Source of the DNA: Nymphaea colorata
Lineage: Eukaryota > Streptophyta > Magnoliopsida > Nymphaeales > Nymphaeaceae
Length of the DNA: 64,000 bases
Reading direction: 5' to 3'
Assembly: GCF_008831285.2 (NCBI RefSeq)
Contig: NC_045148.1
Coordinates: 22,005,002-22,069,001 of the forward strand
Position 1 is the first letter of the stretch. Each line of letters starts with the position of its first letter. This document shows, one piece after another, positions 1-12,530 of this stretch. A model generated the notes under the pieces. The model saw only the letters and a list, made by a program, of their open reading frames with translations. It ran no database searches and was not told the DNA's origin. Position numbers and translations under genes: made by a program.

Positions 1-834
1 ATCAAGTTAAAGCTAAAACCTAAAGGGAATATCCAAATCAAGGTTTTGGTTCAAATTATTATTCTTAATTAAGCAGTCTATATATATATATATATATATA
101 GGGGAAGTCAATGCTGCCAAATGCCATACGAATAAAATTTAGAAATTTGTTGCTAAAAAGTAAATAGTCATCCACCATAAATTTGGCATTGTTGTTTATT
201 ACTTGTTATTTTAATTAGTTCTACGTTCTTAATTTATGTCTTTTTGTTTTGAAATATATATTTTACCGATTTCATTTTGAAGCTTACACTTCACCTCATG
301 ATGGGTGCAATGTCTTTCTTCTTGGCTTAAATGCCTTTAACGGCCAACTACAGTTTTTGGAATTTTATCTTTTTTAAATACTCGAATGATTGAATAAAAA
401 TGTCCAAATATGTCATGATCAAAAAATAGGTTCAGGACGAAGGTTCAAATTTAAATTTACTGACACAAAATTAAGGGTCCTCTTGAAACCTTCCAACGAA
501 TTGACTCATGCTGAGTACGCTGAATTTAGTGTGGATGGGTCATAGGCATTTATGGCTCACTTACTCTCACATCCTCAATGTCAATGCTTGGAAGTTTGAT
601 AGAATTGGAAATGCGTGACGTTTATTGACTCAATGCATATTGTTGGTGGGTATTAAAAAGAGGCCCAAGGAATTTTATCACCCACTTACTCACAATTGAA
701 GTCTAGTAAAGGCATTGAAGGGAGTTTTTTAAACTAATTTGTTTGGGAACTGCAAGCTATGAATCTCTCTTGTTCCTTGTATGATAGTTTGTCCCATTTA
801 GCTACTTGTAACAAGCATTTGATGTCATGTTAAC
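1..834. other. AT-rich intergenic DNA, no gene seen
   Basis: No long open frame, RNA gene or recognisable transposon domain is visible. Apart from a TA microsatellite at 79-100, the sequence is ordinary AT-rich plant intergenic DNA. Confidence 0.6.
79..100. repeat. (TA)11 microsatellite
   Basis: Eleven uninterrupted TA units, seen directly. Length polymorphism is expected at such tracts. Confidence 0.95.
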
Positions 835-1028
835 CAGGGGCGGAGCCAGGTTTCTTTAGGGTCGGGCCGAATAGTCCAACTTTTGGATCTGGGTAGGGTC
901 AAACTGAATTCGAATCCAAACAAGACATGGTGCAAGTAACAATTTTTCATTTTTTGTGTTTTTTTTTTTTTTCAATTGGCTGGGGTGGGGTCATGGCCCA
1001 GGTGGCCCTCCCCCTCCCTCTGCCCCTG
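835..1028. mobile_element. hAT-type MITE (CAGGGGC termini)
   Basis: The segment starts CAGGGGCGGAGCCAGG and ends CTCTGCCCCTG, so its ends are inverted repeats (CAGGGGCGGAG and CAGGGGCAGAG). It is about 194 bp, has no coding capacity and an AT-rich, T-tract core. The same family recurs at 61,029-61,219, where an 8-bp target duplication is perfect, which points to the hAT superfamily. The flanking octamers here (ATGTTAAC and ATGAGACA) match only partly, so this copy is probably older. Confidence 0.7.
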
Positions 1029-1505
1029 ATGAGACAATCATTTTTATGGCTGTTCTACTCAAGTTATAACACCCACCACCTGCGCGGTCCAATATCATAG
1101 TTGGGTTGAAACCCCCACCTTTCCCCCCATCCTCTTAAGGTACAGGCCTGCTTTGTGCTATCAAATCATAAACCTAATTTTGTGAAATTAATTCTTTATT
1201 CATGGGACAAGTTGAATCCGTGATCAAGCAATATCTCATCCAAAAGGTTTATTGTTCTGACTTAGAATAAGGCTGCGCAAAGTTAAATATATGAGCATTT
1301 TACAAAAATATGTTCATTCTTTGATGGATGACAAAAACATGCTACTGTTCATAATTATATTTGCTGCAATCGTTGGGGCAGGGCTGGTAGGCCCCCAGTC
1401 TCCATTTCAGACTCCTATGATGTCAATTCTTTGTAGGGTAAAAAAGAGGTACAAATAAGCAAGTTGAAGCATTAACAGGGGCACCACCTGAAGCACTAGA
1501 AAAGC

Positions 1506-2340
1506 ATGGGTGAGAGTCCTGCCTTTCAAAGATCAATGAATGAACACATGGACTATCAATTCCTCATCCTTCTCACAAAGAGGACACCAATTGCAAGGGG
1601 GACTTCAAAATTTTCTATGCGATCTTGGGTGAGAGTCCTGCCTTTCAGAGCAATATACAATGTCCACTTTGTGCACTCCATTGAGTCGTTTCTATATACT
1701 ATGTCTCCCCTCACATGCCTCACAATCTTCACTTTAATGCACTCATATATATACACTAAATTCAGAGTTTCTGACTACTCACAACCGAATCAGACCATAA
1801 CAAAGTGTCGCTATTTGTTACCAAACGAACACTCCTCATAGCCAAAGGAATCCAAAGACCCAAAAACCTTCCACATCCCAAGAATTCTGAGTGAATCACC
1901 CCCACCAGCTTCTGCTTATAGTTCACAGATGTTGGAGGTTCCAAACATTGAAAAAAGTAGCACAGCAGACCCCAACAGCACTGTTCTGATCAGACGTCAA
2001 TCACTTTCTAAGAGACATGATGAGAAATTTCCTCCCATCCCCACATGAGACCCTTCCAGCTCCAGGTGGAATAAGTTCTACGAGTCTGCAACCAAAGGCT
2101 ATGGTTGCACAAATACTTCTGTCGACACAAGTCGCACCATAAGGAGTCCATTAACTTGGCCTTCAGTGTCAACTAGATCATCCAAGCATTATTAAGGCTA
2201 CTCAAATCTTTCAAACCAGCCCCATCCTCCTCTAAAGGTAAGCACAGGGAGAACGACCTCACTGCATGATCATGCCTCCCATCTGTTGAATCACCACAAA
2301 TGAAACCTACTACACGTTCTCTGGGTGTTGTCTAATTAGG
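1506..2340 (-). mobile_element. LINE remnant: RT C-terminal region and zf-RVT domain
   Basis: On the minus strand, interrupted frames carry the signature of the C-terminal part of plant L1-type LINE ORF2. Near 2,250 there is a short stretch like LPLEEDGAGLKDLSSLNNAW. Near 2,050 there is STWSWKGLMWGWEEI, the conserved block before the zinc domain. Near 1,600-1,560 there is GRTLTQDR followed, after a frameshift, by WCPLCEKDEELIVHVF, a zf-RVT CxxC...H motif. Stops and frameshifts show that it is dead. The upstream endonuclease and RT core are not seen, which fits 5' truncation. A 21-bp stretch is repeated at about 1,508 and 1,628. Confidence 0.7.
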
Positions 2341-3944
2341 CCTTTAGTTATACCAATTGTCCTAGTTTATAGCCTTTCTATAGCATGAATCAAACTGTGC
2401 TAAAAGTTGGTTAAAATGACTATTTTACCCTTCCTAAATAGGATATTTAACTGATTCTTCCAAAAGAATTTCAAATATAAGGGCCATGAACTACACCAAA
2501 GCAAATCATACATCATAGGTATCTAACTCCAGTATCCATATCACTCAAGTCATCATCACATAGAAAATGAACCTTTTGCTCCCGATCAACTCATTTTATC
2601 CATTTTCTCTGACTTTGAAAATAACTATGGAAGTCCTGAGAATTGTATTACTAAGCAATTGGGGTTATTTCCATTTGTATAAGTCAATGGAAACACCCAA
2701 ACAAGTTTATTAGCTCACATTTAGTCAGAAATGATCTAGAAATAGGTAATTTCCCTCATTTTGCAATCATTTCTTGTCATCAAAACACATGCAGACTTGA
2801 CTAGACCCACAATAAGATCTCCTCACCATAAGCATATTATCTGCAGCTCCATTTCCATTTTTGAAGTCTCAATTCTAGTGTTAGGACAATCATTTTAAGA
2901 AATGACACCTTGTTTTTCCCATTTCCTCATGTATGATCATCATTTTCCACTGATTCGAGTGAGTTAGACCAAATTGAGTTACGATCAGATTCTTAAGTGC
3001 ATGAACTGACTATTCCTGCTTTCGATTCGGTAATTCTGTTTTAGATTGAGCACACATTGTAGATTTTCAGTCGCTCATGGAGTGGTTATATCTAGACATT
3101 GTCATAGTAACTTTTGAACTCATCTTTGAGAGATATGGAATACCAATTTTCAATTTGAGTGCACAGATTGATTAAAATGTCACTTAAAGAGAGTACCAGT
3201 GTGCTTAGTGCTCCTACACAAGCTCAAAATCTCCATTTCCCATTATACCCTTACCATTTCCATTTACATGTTCAAATACAATTTAGTCAATTTTAGAAAA
3301 TGTGATTTTCCAAAGGCAAATTGAGTAACCTTTTAGTGAAATTTGGCACGCCCACAAATTGAACCTAAAAAGCACCTCAGGAAGTCTTTTTAACTCTAAA
3401 AAGTTTTCACCCTGACCAAATGACGATTTTACCTCATACATGGAGGTTTTGAACTGAGCTTTTAAAAAATGATTCCAAATGTAGGAGCCAACCATAGAAA
3501 ACTAGTGTCAAACTTGCCCTATTTAGACATCTAATACCTAGACTAGGATCACCTAAGTTGTCACAACCATGTGAAATGACCACTTTGTCCCTAATGTAAG
3601 AAAATCTTTGAGATCTTAGTAATGATTTAAAACAAACATAAATCGGGTAATTCTTAGCTCTACAAGTCTCTAAGAGTAGTTAAAGTCATCTCACCAATCA
3701 TTTTTACCAGTTTAAGTCAGCTTTCCCAATAAGTCAGCTCACCAGAACCAAGAACTATAATTTTTAGCTCTACTATATATCATTAAGTCTAACCAAATTC
3801 AGGATAGGTTTGCTTTAGTGGAAAAAAATTATTATTTTACTTACTTTGACTTACCAAGCTCACATTTTAGTTTCAAAGTTATTCGCAGATTTCCACTAGG
3901 CCACTCTCTCCCCTATTTAGCTTTCTTTGAATTAAGTTATAGTG
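2341..3944. other. AT-rich intergenic DNA, no gene seen
   Basis: Only short chance open frames occur (for example 3,283-3,495 minus), with no domain or splice context. No RNA gene or repeat family could be recognised. Confidence 0.55.
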
Positions 3945-4440
3945 CAACCGAGTTGAGTTAGCTCAAACCAAACTAGAATCATATTTATCATTTATAAATT
4001 TAGCCTCCCTTAGTTTGGTTTGAGTTTATTCATCTTGGTTTGAGTTCAATTTTGTTCCAATGGTCTGAACTTCACTCTCTTTTTTTGTTTTTAAGGCGTT
4101 TGAGCTCAACCTAGTGGAGTGAGCTGAAACCGAGCTAGGATCATGTTTATCATGTATAAATCTATCTTCTTTTAGTTTGGTTTGAGTTCATTTATGAAGT
4201 CATCTGAGTTCATTTTTGTTTGGAAGGTCCTAAAGCTCATTCTCTCTCTCTCTCTCTCTCTGTTTTGGATTTAAGCTGTTTTTGACCTCAACCCAATAGA
4301 GTGAGCTATAATTGAGCCAAAATTGTATTTATCATGTATGAATCTATCTTTTCTTAGTTTTTGGGTTTGAGTTTATTCATACCCAATTTGAGTTCAATTC
4401 AGTATTGAAGGTCCAGAACTCATTCATAATACTTGCTACA
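3945..4440. repeat. Three-copy diverged tandem repeat, 162-182 bp period
   Basis: The block around TTTATCATGTATAAATCTATC recurs at 3,984, 4,146 and 4,328. Each copy is followed by a T-rich TTTGGTTTGAGTT segment and a short CT run, which reaches a long (CT)n in the second copy. Spacings are 162 and 182 bases and the copies are clearly diverged. No coding function is apparent. Confidence 0.75.
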
Positions 4441-4659
4441 CTCTGTAGACATCTATCAAGCTTAATTCAGTTAACCCAGAGCAAAACTTTCTGATCTTTC
4501 AACATATCCTCACCAGTAATTGGTTGATCTAAGGCCCGCAACTCAACTAGTGAAGATGACAATCATAACCTAATTTTTGAAAACCTTCTATGTTTCTCTT
4601 TATATATATGACAACCACAGCTAGTAAATTTTAGAAAATTTGATTTTTAGAACAATGTT

Positions 4660-4673
4660 GGGGGGGGGGGGGG
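4660..4673. repeat. G14 homopolymer
   Basis: Fourteen G residues in a row in an AT-rich setting, seen directly. Exact length is error-prone in assemblies. Confidence 0.9.
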
Positions 4674-7042
4674 TTTAGTAATTTTTTAACTAAAGTCAAT
4701 CTAGAAATAGGCATATAGGCTGGTCTAATCAGATTTGCCAAACTCACCCGGAGCTTGAGAATTACACATAGGGACACAACAGTTATTTTCTTTTAAGCCA
4801 TATTATTCTACACAAACATAGGACATATGTCTCATATACATTAGTTTATGGCATTCTTTGATTCCGAGAGCTTTAAGCAAAGTCAAATCCATGATTTATG
4901 CTTATTTGAGTTCAAAATCTACACAAGGAGTAAAGCAATCAATTTTTTTCTAATCCATATTTTCTACATGAACCTAGGATTATATGTCATATATACTTAA
5001 CATCATCAAGTTTGTCATTATTAAATCATCAAAGCTCCAACTTGAAATCATTTCAAACACATAATAGATGGTCCAAATCTTCACCCAAGGGTAAAAAGTC
5101 ATTTCATTTTAAATCTCTTACCCATGCCCAAGGGTAAAACAACAATTTCATCTGCAATAATGTCGTTTTGCACTTAGTCTATATGCTAGATATACTTGAT
5201 GTTATGGTATTTGAAGCATCAATTACAATGTTTACATCAACATTTTTAGATCTGCGAACTATTGTCTAGAATTCTAATCCAAATCTCTTAAGATCTATTT
5301 TGTAGAAACTTTCTATGGATTTAGATCTTGATCTGAATCTTAGATCCATGCCCATACCTATCATCTAAAATCTCTATGGATGTCATGATTTGAATCTCAG
5401 AACCATATCCCAAACCAAGATCCAAATGCATAAATGTACACATATGCAAAAAATATCACAGTTGATTTTGAACACTATGTGAGATGTCAATCCAAATAGT
5501 TGCTATAGATTATTCATGCAAACCTCTAAGTACCGTACTTTGGTTCAGAACCATTTAATAGTGTTGTGTGCATTAGGACTTAGAATTGACAGTGATCTGT
5601 TCATGTTCACTTACATTTAGAATCCCATACAACCCCTTTCAATTTAAGCATTGATCGAAAACAAATGTTTGTTTCTCCCATGGTTTTAACTCTCCATCTT
5701 GGCAGCATCGTATTAGAGTTCACTGATTGTGCATGTGCGTGCTCATGAATTTCAAAATTTACCTTCACCTACATGGCTGCTTGGCCTAGATGGGGCTGCA
5801 CAAGAGGTCGACCTCCTGGCTCCTCCATAGAGGACTAGACATCACCCCAAACTCTGCCGTGGAACTATTAATGCCCTCCACCTTGGCGACCTTTGCCAAC
5901 TAGGGAGGGAAGTTGGGGTGCATAAAGGCAACCTGGCCAATAAATAGCTAGGACCCGTCCTGCCCAATGCCATGTAGGACCAGCCAGTGCCCAAGGATGC
6001 CACTAGCAGACCCCGGAGATTGCCACATGGCATGGGTATGCCAGCTGGTCCAAATTCATCCTTTTTTTTTCCCACATTTAATCACTTACAGGGCTGATTT
6101 GCTGCCCTAGGCAATCAGCCCAGCTTCTAGGATGACTCAGACTGAGCTGGCCACCGTGGACCAGCCACTATAGCAACATGCCACCAGAGGTTTGACCCAA
6201 ACTGCTAGCTTCTTAGGACACACACACTCTCTGCCATCGTCTACCTATGTTGCCATTATTGGCCCAACCAAACCAAGGGCCGTGCTCTTCTCCCAGTCAC
6301 TTGCTCAAGGCACTGCCCCAGCCAGTCCATGCGGTGCTAGCTCCTTAAGCTGGCCTTTCTTTGTTCCGGCTCTAGCCTAGCGCCCAGTTAGCCCCCACAC
6401 CTTCCACCTTGGCACCACATCAGCATCACGTCATCCCATGTCAACATGGCACCCTCTGCTTTCTCTCTCTTATTTAATAAGTTCATTTATTCTGGCATTA
6501 ATGTTGTCTCGTTTCTTGTTCTGAACTATTTGTGTGGGGGCAGTGCCCCACTTGAAACCGGTGACCATTGCCTGAATTCCACTGCCATAGCTATCAGTCC
6601 ATGGTAGCATCTCGACCACCCAGAGGTGGAGCTCTCCCAATGAGAGGAGCCACTCTTCCAGCAACCCATACATCACTCCAACGAGCTTTCTGGTGAATCG
6701 TGGGATGCTAGCTACCCCATCACCGCCCACAAAAACATCACCACCGGCAAGCTCTTTGCATGCATTTTCCCTTCTCAAAAGCTTATTAGGGACAGATTCA
6801 TTATTATAGATAAGATCCACTCTTACATAATGAATAATTGGTTGAGATGATCCACTGATCTTCTTCCATTTCAATCTATATTTCTCATAATTTTATGTAG
6901 TTTCTTTTGAGAGAAGTGGTCTAGGAGGTTGGAGGCCATGCCTTCAACCCCTTTGATGTAAAAATCCCAGCCATAAACTATCACTGTTCATGTGTTATGT
7001 GGCCCTTTACTCAATCTTTTTAATTCAAAAAGTGACATTTAC

Positions 7043-7044
<2 letters not shown>

Positions 7045-7086
<42 letters not shown>
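7045..7086. repeat. (TA)n microsatellite, about 42 bp
   Basis: An uninterrupted TA run of about 21 units, seen directly. Confidence 0.95.
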
Positions 7087-7088
<2 letters not shown>

Positions 7089-9367
7089 TCTCATATGAAA
7101 ATGGCTATTATTCTTTTCAAGATTAGGTTAAGGGTCACATCCTTAAGCTAATCTAAAGGAGATTGCTTCCAACATTGAATCTTGATGGCTCAAAACTACA
7201 AGATTTAGCCAATTAAAAATTTGAAATTAGGCTGATTGAGTGTATATATATGTATTTTTAAAACCTAGATTTTGATTTTTCAAAGATTCTTGGAACACCA
7301 AGTTTGAGATCCTAAAATACTTGTTTCAGATCAAAGGAAGCTACTAATTTGTCAATGTCTATGAGATTAGACCGAATCCCTAGTCTTGCCTAATCAGCAC
7401 TGTAGAGACTAGCTTCTAATATGGCTGATATTCATGATTTCGACTTCACATTTTTCAATTTTGCAATTGGTTTGGTTTTCAAATTAATACATCACAAAAT
7501 TTCAGCCAAAAGCTGTAACTAAAATTCACAAAACCGGCAAAAGAAATTTTGTCAAATTGTCTCAACATACTATACAAATTTGCATAGCCTTGAGATTTAA
7601 AACCAAATTTGGAGTAAACATTGCTTCTAAGTTCTGATTTGCATTCCAACTTGTACTTTAATGGAAAAATAGATGTATGTATTCAAAATATGTATATATG
7701 TTTCATCAATTTCAAGATTTAATCTATCAAATTACATTTTACTTTGAAGACAGATCTCCAAAGTAGACATTTCTTAATTTGCAACCATTAAATCAGTACA
7801 TGGTCTGTCTTATAATCATTTTATCACGAGGAAGCGGAGGTTTTCCACTCTTTTCCCATTCTAAAACTGGGATTTTTCATTCAATTTTCATATTTCACTT
7901 TCAAGTTTAAGGATTTTATCTATGTCAAGCTTGTGGACCGCATTGTAGTAGTTGTACGTGATCCAATACCAAGCATAGCCTAGACATTCTACTACATATC
8001 CAATTTAATATAAATTTGCTCTTTATTTCATGAATGCATGTATGATGGAATATAAAATTAACACGTGTAGATGCATGGAGAGTTAGTGAGAGTGAAGAAT
8101 GTATGCACACATATAGTTTATTTTCTTAATTCATGCATGCATTCACTTATCTAATTCACACACACATGCACCATCTCTAGAAAGTAAGTGAACCAATTCA
8201 AGTTACAAAACATGACCGAGCTATGTTGCAACAAAGAATTTGGAATCTCACTTAGTTTTGAAAAGAAAATACAATAATCCTATCAATCTTGCCAACAAAT
8301 ATATTTGGAACATAAAAATTATCTATAAAACATTGGAATCCCTATTTTTCCAAAAACAAGCTTTACTTGAAAAATTTACAATCTTCTCTAAAAGAGAACT
8401 TGGTACAATTTCAATTCAAAATTCCTATCTTTTGATCAACCAATTTTCAAATTTGATCAATTGATCTATTTTTTCAAGCTAAATCAACTATTTAAGTCAA
8501 GTTCATTTTTTAATTTACTTTAAACTAAGTTCAAAATTTTGATCCAAGATTGCATATTAACTTCAAGTTCATGAACTAAAACTCCAATTTTCAACTATTA
8601 ACAAATCAAATCCTCAATTTACAAATATAATTTCCAACCAAATTTCTTAAACTCTCAAATTTTTAGATCAAATCAATGGTCCCAACTAGAATCAATTTTG
8701 AACAATTTTCAATTTTGCCAAAATTCAAAAGAATTTTCACAAATTTCTAAAACAAGTTGAATTTCGAAATAATTTGTCAAAACCAATTAGATTTTCAATT
8801 AACTTGTTTAAAATCCATTTCATTTTATCTAAAACAAGATCAAAACGTAGGTTTTTCAAAATTTATTTCAAATGAACTTCAAAATCAAATTTCAAACACT
8901 TGTGCACAAACATATATAATGCATCAGTCAAATGACTTGTACAACTTTTGAGAAATGTTTAGTCTTAGGTCCAATTATCCATGTTAAAGGTGGGGAGACA
9001 TGGTTAGACCTCGTACCAGTAGGCAGATCCCTTTCTCTTGCAATTTTTCTAATATCCCAATCTCAAATTTTCTGCTTCACACTACTCCCCATTCAGGGGA
9101 GGGGAGCAAATAGATGGCATGCCTGGTGGGACCCATTATAGTTCATCTAAGGATTTTTTATGTCATGTACAAGTCATTTTAACATTGATAGACACCAATT
9201 GCATGCAAACCCTTCTTGACCATACCTACCTACATCATGCATATTGTATTGCAGAGGAAGAAGGTGGAGAACAAGAGAAACTTCTAGTTGGGTGTCACCG
9301 GATTAAGTTACTAAGAAAAGGTGGCACCATACTCTCAAGAGGAACAACTTGATGGTATTTGGAGGAA

Positions 9368-10325
9368 TGTTGTAAAAGGCAATAAGGTGAGGCGACACGT
9401 TCAGCCTCTCATGAGGCGAGGGGAGGTGAGGCATTAGTTGAAGCATAGCTGCACAAACAAGTTTGTGAATTATATAATATTTATAAAAATAACATCAAAA
9501 CTGAAAGAAAATGACTACAATACTAAGCATATCAATAAAAACTAATACACAATATATGCAAACTACAATAATTTGCAAATCCAAACAAATACAATGTCAT
9601 AACATACATAGTGCAAAGAGTGTTTGCACAATTGGCGTAGAAGCATGACCTGTCCTAAACAGGTCATAGAACTATCATTGAAAAACAAATAACCAAAAAT
9701 AAAAAAATCAAAATTCTGATGATAATATCAATTAAGAGAATAAGTAAATAACAAGTGTTGGTGGACAATAATATAAGCATTTTGAAATGTGTATATGTAC
9801 AAAAATTAAAAAAGTAACTAATTTGTGTAATTATCAAGTGATATTTAACAAAGTTCAAATGATTTTTGTAGGCCATTGGCCAATAGTATCTTCATCATTT
9901 TCATATTCTGTAATCGATGACAATTCATCATCATTTGAACCATCCATATATTGAATAAGTTCATCTTCCTCTTCAGTTGCTTCATCATCAAAACTCTCAT
10001 GTTGTAAATCTTCTATTATTGTTTTACCTTCACATAAAAACAATAGTACATAAAATAAAATAGTAAGTAAAGAAAAAAAAAACAATGTCCTTATCTTGAT
10101 TTAAAAATTTACAAACATATAGCATTACTTTTTTCAACACTTTCCCTGAGGCGTATGCCTCAAGCATGGAACATACCATGGATGGAGGCATACACCTATA
10201 TTAAATGAGGTGCATGCTTCAGGGATGCATGCACCTCAAGGCCCTGTCTCAAGGCATTTTGCATTTTTTCTAAAAATGCTTTGAGTCGCATTTTTTTTTG
10301 TTTGAAGCATACGCTTCTTACAACA
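9368..10325 (-). mobile_element. hAT-like non-autonomous element with GGCG-rich ends
   Basis: The left end reads TGTTGTAAAAGGC. The right end read on the minus strand is TGTTGTAAGAAGCG, giving an imperfect terminal inverted repeat. Just inside both ends are clustered GAGGCG/AGGCAT motifs of the kind seen in plant hAT elements. A minus-strand acidic open frame (9,855-10,085, run near DDEATEEEDELI) lies inside and could be the tail of a captured or degraded protein. No transposase core is visible. The expected 8-bp target duplication was not found, so the exact ends are uncertain. Confidence 0.45.
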
Positions 10326-10530
10326 TTGATTTCAGGGTAACATGGAAAAGCATTTCAAAGTAGAGAGACATGCTTTCTTTTGCAACTTTCGCTTCTATTT
10401 TCCTGTTGAGTAATTTTTGAAGTTCTTCTTTCTTCTTGATGCAACCTAGATGATTAGCACCACAATTCTCAACTACTTCAAACTCTTTACCACCATAGTT
10501 CACCCAGTATGACAAGGCAACTTGAATGAA
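10326..10530 (-). CDS. Exon-like coding segment, product unknown, cut by a TE
   Basis: Minus strand. A TTTTAG acceptor at 10,531-10,532 precedes an open frame that starts FIQVALSYWVNYGGKEF and contains a lysine/glutamate-rich stretch, then ends at FHVTLKSML. The last codons and the stop come from the terminus of the adjacent hAT-like element, so the exon is probably truncated by that insertion. I do not recognise the protein. It may be the most downstream surviving exon of the minus-strand set at 14.05-10.3 kb. It could also be chance, although composition and acceptor favour real coding. Confidence 0.4.
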
Positions 10531-11054
10531 CTAAAAGTCTACCTGTAGTGCTCGCCAAGTATGTTGTAGAACCAATATCATCGTATAGGAAAAAAGCATC
10601 AAGCATTTTCATGATACAACAGAACCAAGATCAACATATTAGGAAGAAACCATCGAACAGGCTCATGTTACAACAAAACCATTATCAACTTGTAAACATT
10701 TAAATAGGATTATTCTCTCTCTCTCTCTCCCCCAACACAACCCAACCCCCACCCCAACCAAAAAAAAAAAGGAAGAAAGACAAACCAACACACGCTCACA
10801 TTCTGAAGGCTAGCTCTCAAGCTGTTCTATTGCCAATAATTTTATGCTTATAATGAAAAGCACTATACCTCAAAATAGTTTGTGCAAGTAATATCTTCAT
10901 ATTTCTTTTGACAAAAGAAAATGGTTGTTCAGTCTAGGTGCTAAGAAATATAATCCCATGTTAGCTAGAGTCACTAGCCAGACGCATACAGAGGTCCACT
11001 ATGTGATAGACAAAAGGTCAAAATGATTCAGCCTGCCAGGAATCTTACAATTAC

Positions 11055-11218
11055 CTTTGCAATGTGTTTCAATTCAGACATGATCAGATAACTTTCATGA
11101 TGCTGCACACTCCACCATAATTGCAAACATTTCATGAGAGCATCAAGTATCCTTGACACCGAACCAATGCCCAAAAAGGACTGTGGTATTAAAGCTGACA
11201 AATATTTGTGAACAAAGT
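11055..11218 (-). CDS. Exon-like coding segment, product unknown
   Basis: Minus strand. An AG acceptor precedes 11,218, the segment is open throughout, and it ends AAG followed by GTAATT at 11,055, a good donor. The peptide includes HKYLSALIPQSFLGIGSV, LMKCLQLWWSVQHHESYL and SELKHIAK and looks alpha-helical. No family was recognised. It lies in the same orientation as the exon-like pieces at 10.3, 11.9, 13.3 and 13.6 kb, but I could not prove a continuous phase between all of them. Confidence 0.4.
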
Positions 11219-11916
11219 CTCACATATAAGCTGTTTGGTTATATGTGCACAAAGGCTGATTCAACATGTTCAGCATGATAAGAACAGCTTAGTGATTGGA
11301 AAACGTAAATCAAGATTTAACTTAGTACTATGACTAGACACCAACTCCTACTGATGCAATGCGTGTTTTCTCACCTAGGATATTGATGATGCCACTGCGT
11401 CCTTTTGTGTGTGTATACAAAAACTGCATTATTTTCGAAAAAATGCAAAAAAAAGTGAGAAAATGAAATGCCGTTTAAAAATTTAAAAACATATTTATAA
11501 AACAAAAAATGAAAAACGAAAAAATGCAACTCATTTCACTTATATAAATTAAATTGGTGAAATAAAATGTATGTGCACATAAAGAATCAAGGAAGCTAGA
11601 AAAGAAAAGAAAAAGACAAAGACAAGAAGCTTTTTGGTTTCTTTCCACTGTTTATTTAGACAATGACCAATAGAAAACAAAAAAAAAAGTCTTCTATTCG
11701 ATGAAACAGGTTACCCCATCAAATGTTTTTACATGCTTATTTAGTGTGCAAAATGTAGACTAATTCATATTTCAGATCAAACAAATGCCCCCAATGCAAA
11801 AAAGGGTGTATAAAAAATCCCACTCATGTATAAATGGATAATGTAGATGGTTGCCGTATAAATTGGCTGGAAAGGCAGTCGTAGAGAATATACCTATCCT
11901 TATATTGGAAACCTAC

Positions 11917-11960
11917 CTCTATGAACTGCAGGAGATGGATTGCGTAGGGAATCATCAGTT
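11917..11960 (-). CDS. Possible short exon, product unknown
   Basis: Minus strand. The open peptide AELMIPYAIHLLQFIE ends at GAG followed by a strong GTAGGT donor at 11,917. The 5' edge is not certain. A possible 20-nt mini-exon with a GTGAGA donor lies further on, near 11,380. Support is only splice pattern and composition. Confidence 0.25.
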
Positions 11961-12091
11961 CAGCTTTTGGTTCTTAAAACTCGAAAAGCTTGCAATATTT
12001 CTTAATATGCTTCAAAATTAGGCATTCCTAAATATGACAAAGGAAAACGGCAAGAAAAATCACAGAACAGAGATTGAGGTTCCGGAAAAAA

Positions 12092-12190
12092 CTATAGGGG
12101 GCGTTTGATGGCCTGGCAATATCCTGCAGCCATGGAGAAAAATTTTAAATATTCAAAAATTTTCTCATTCCATCAAAGGTGGAATGAAAA
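12092..12190. repeat. MITE-like end plus hairpin
   Basis: The segment begins with GGGGGCGTTTGATGG, a terminus type common in plant hAT-like MITEs. It contains a near-perfect hairpin (GAGAAAAATTTT and AAAAATTTTCTC) at about 12,137-12,168, then a short inverted ATTCCATCAAA. No matching opposite terminus was found nearby, so it may be a MITE fragment or a short foldback. Confidence 0.35.
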
Positions 12191-12319
12191 TTATGACCGT
12201 TGAACATGTTTCCCGAATTTTTTTTTCGGAAAATGCATCACCTCCCACCCACGCATTGCTTCCCTCTCCCTCCTGCCACAGGCCCGCAGCTGCCTCCGTC
12301 GCCTCTGTCCAGCCTGCTG

Positions 12320-12530
12320 GTCGTTGTCTCTCTCGCCCTCTCACTCTCCTGCTCCCTCGTCATCTCTCTCGCCCTCTCACTCTCCTGCTCCCTCGTCATC
12401 TCTCTCGCCCTCTCACTCTCCTGCTCCCTCGTCATCTCTCTCGCCCTCTCACTCTCCTGCTCCCTCGTCATCTCTCTCGCCCTCTCACTCTCCTGCTCCC
12501 TCGTCGTCTCTCTCGCCCTCTCACTCTCTC
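12320..12530. repeat. 36-bp tandem minisatellite, about 5-6 copies, CT-rich
   Basis: A CT-rich 36-base unit containing CTCTCGCCCTCTCACTCTCC and CTGCTCCCTCGTCATC is repeated about five to six times with very few changes. The last units change CATC to CGTC. Because 36 is 12 codons, several frames stay open across the array, giving repetitive leucine/serine or arginine/proline peptides. The open frames at 12,184-12,690 are best explained by this and not by a real protein. Confidence 0.9.

Larger units (their letters stand above)
4441..9367. other. Gene-poor intergenic region
   Basis: A long AT-rich stretch with a GC-richer island at about 5,750-6,780. The open frames inside it (5,842-6,075 minus; 6,192-6,380 plus; 6,470-6,874 minus) show no domain, codon pattern or splice frame I recognise, and I do not call them. 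The island could be an old LTR or LINE fragment, but nothing proves it. Short tracts inside are listed separately. Confidence 0.5.
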
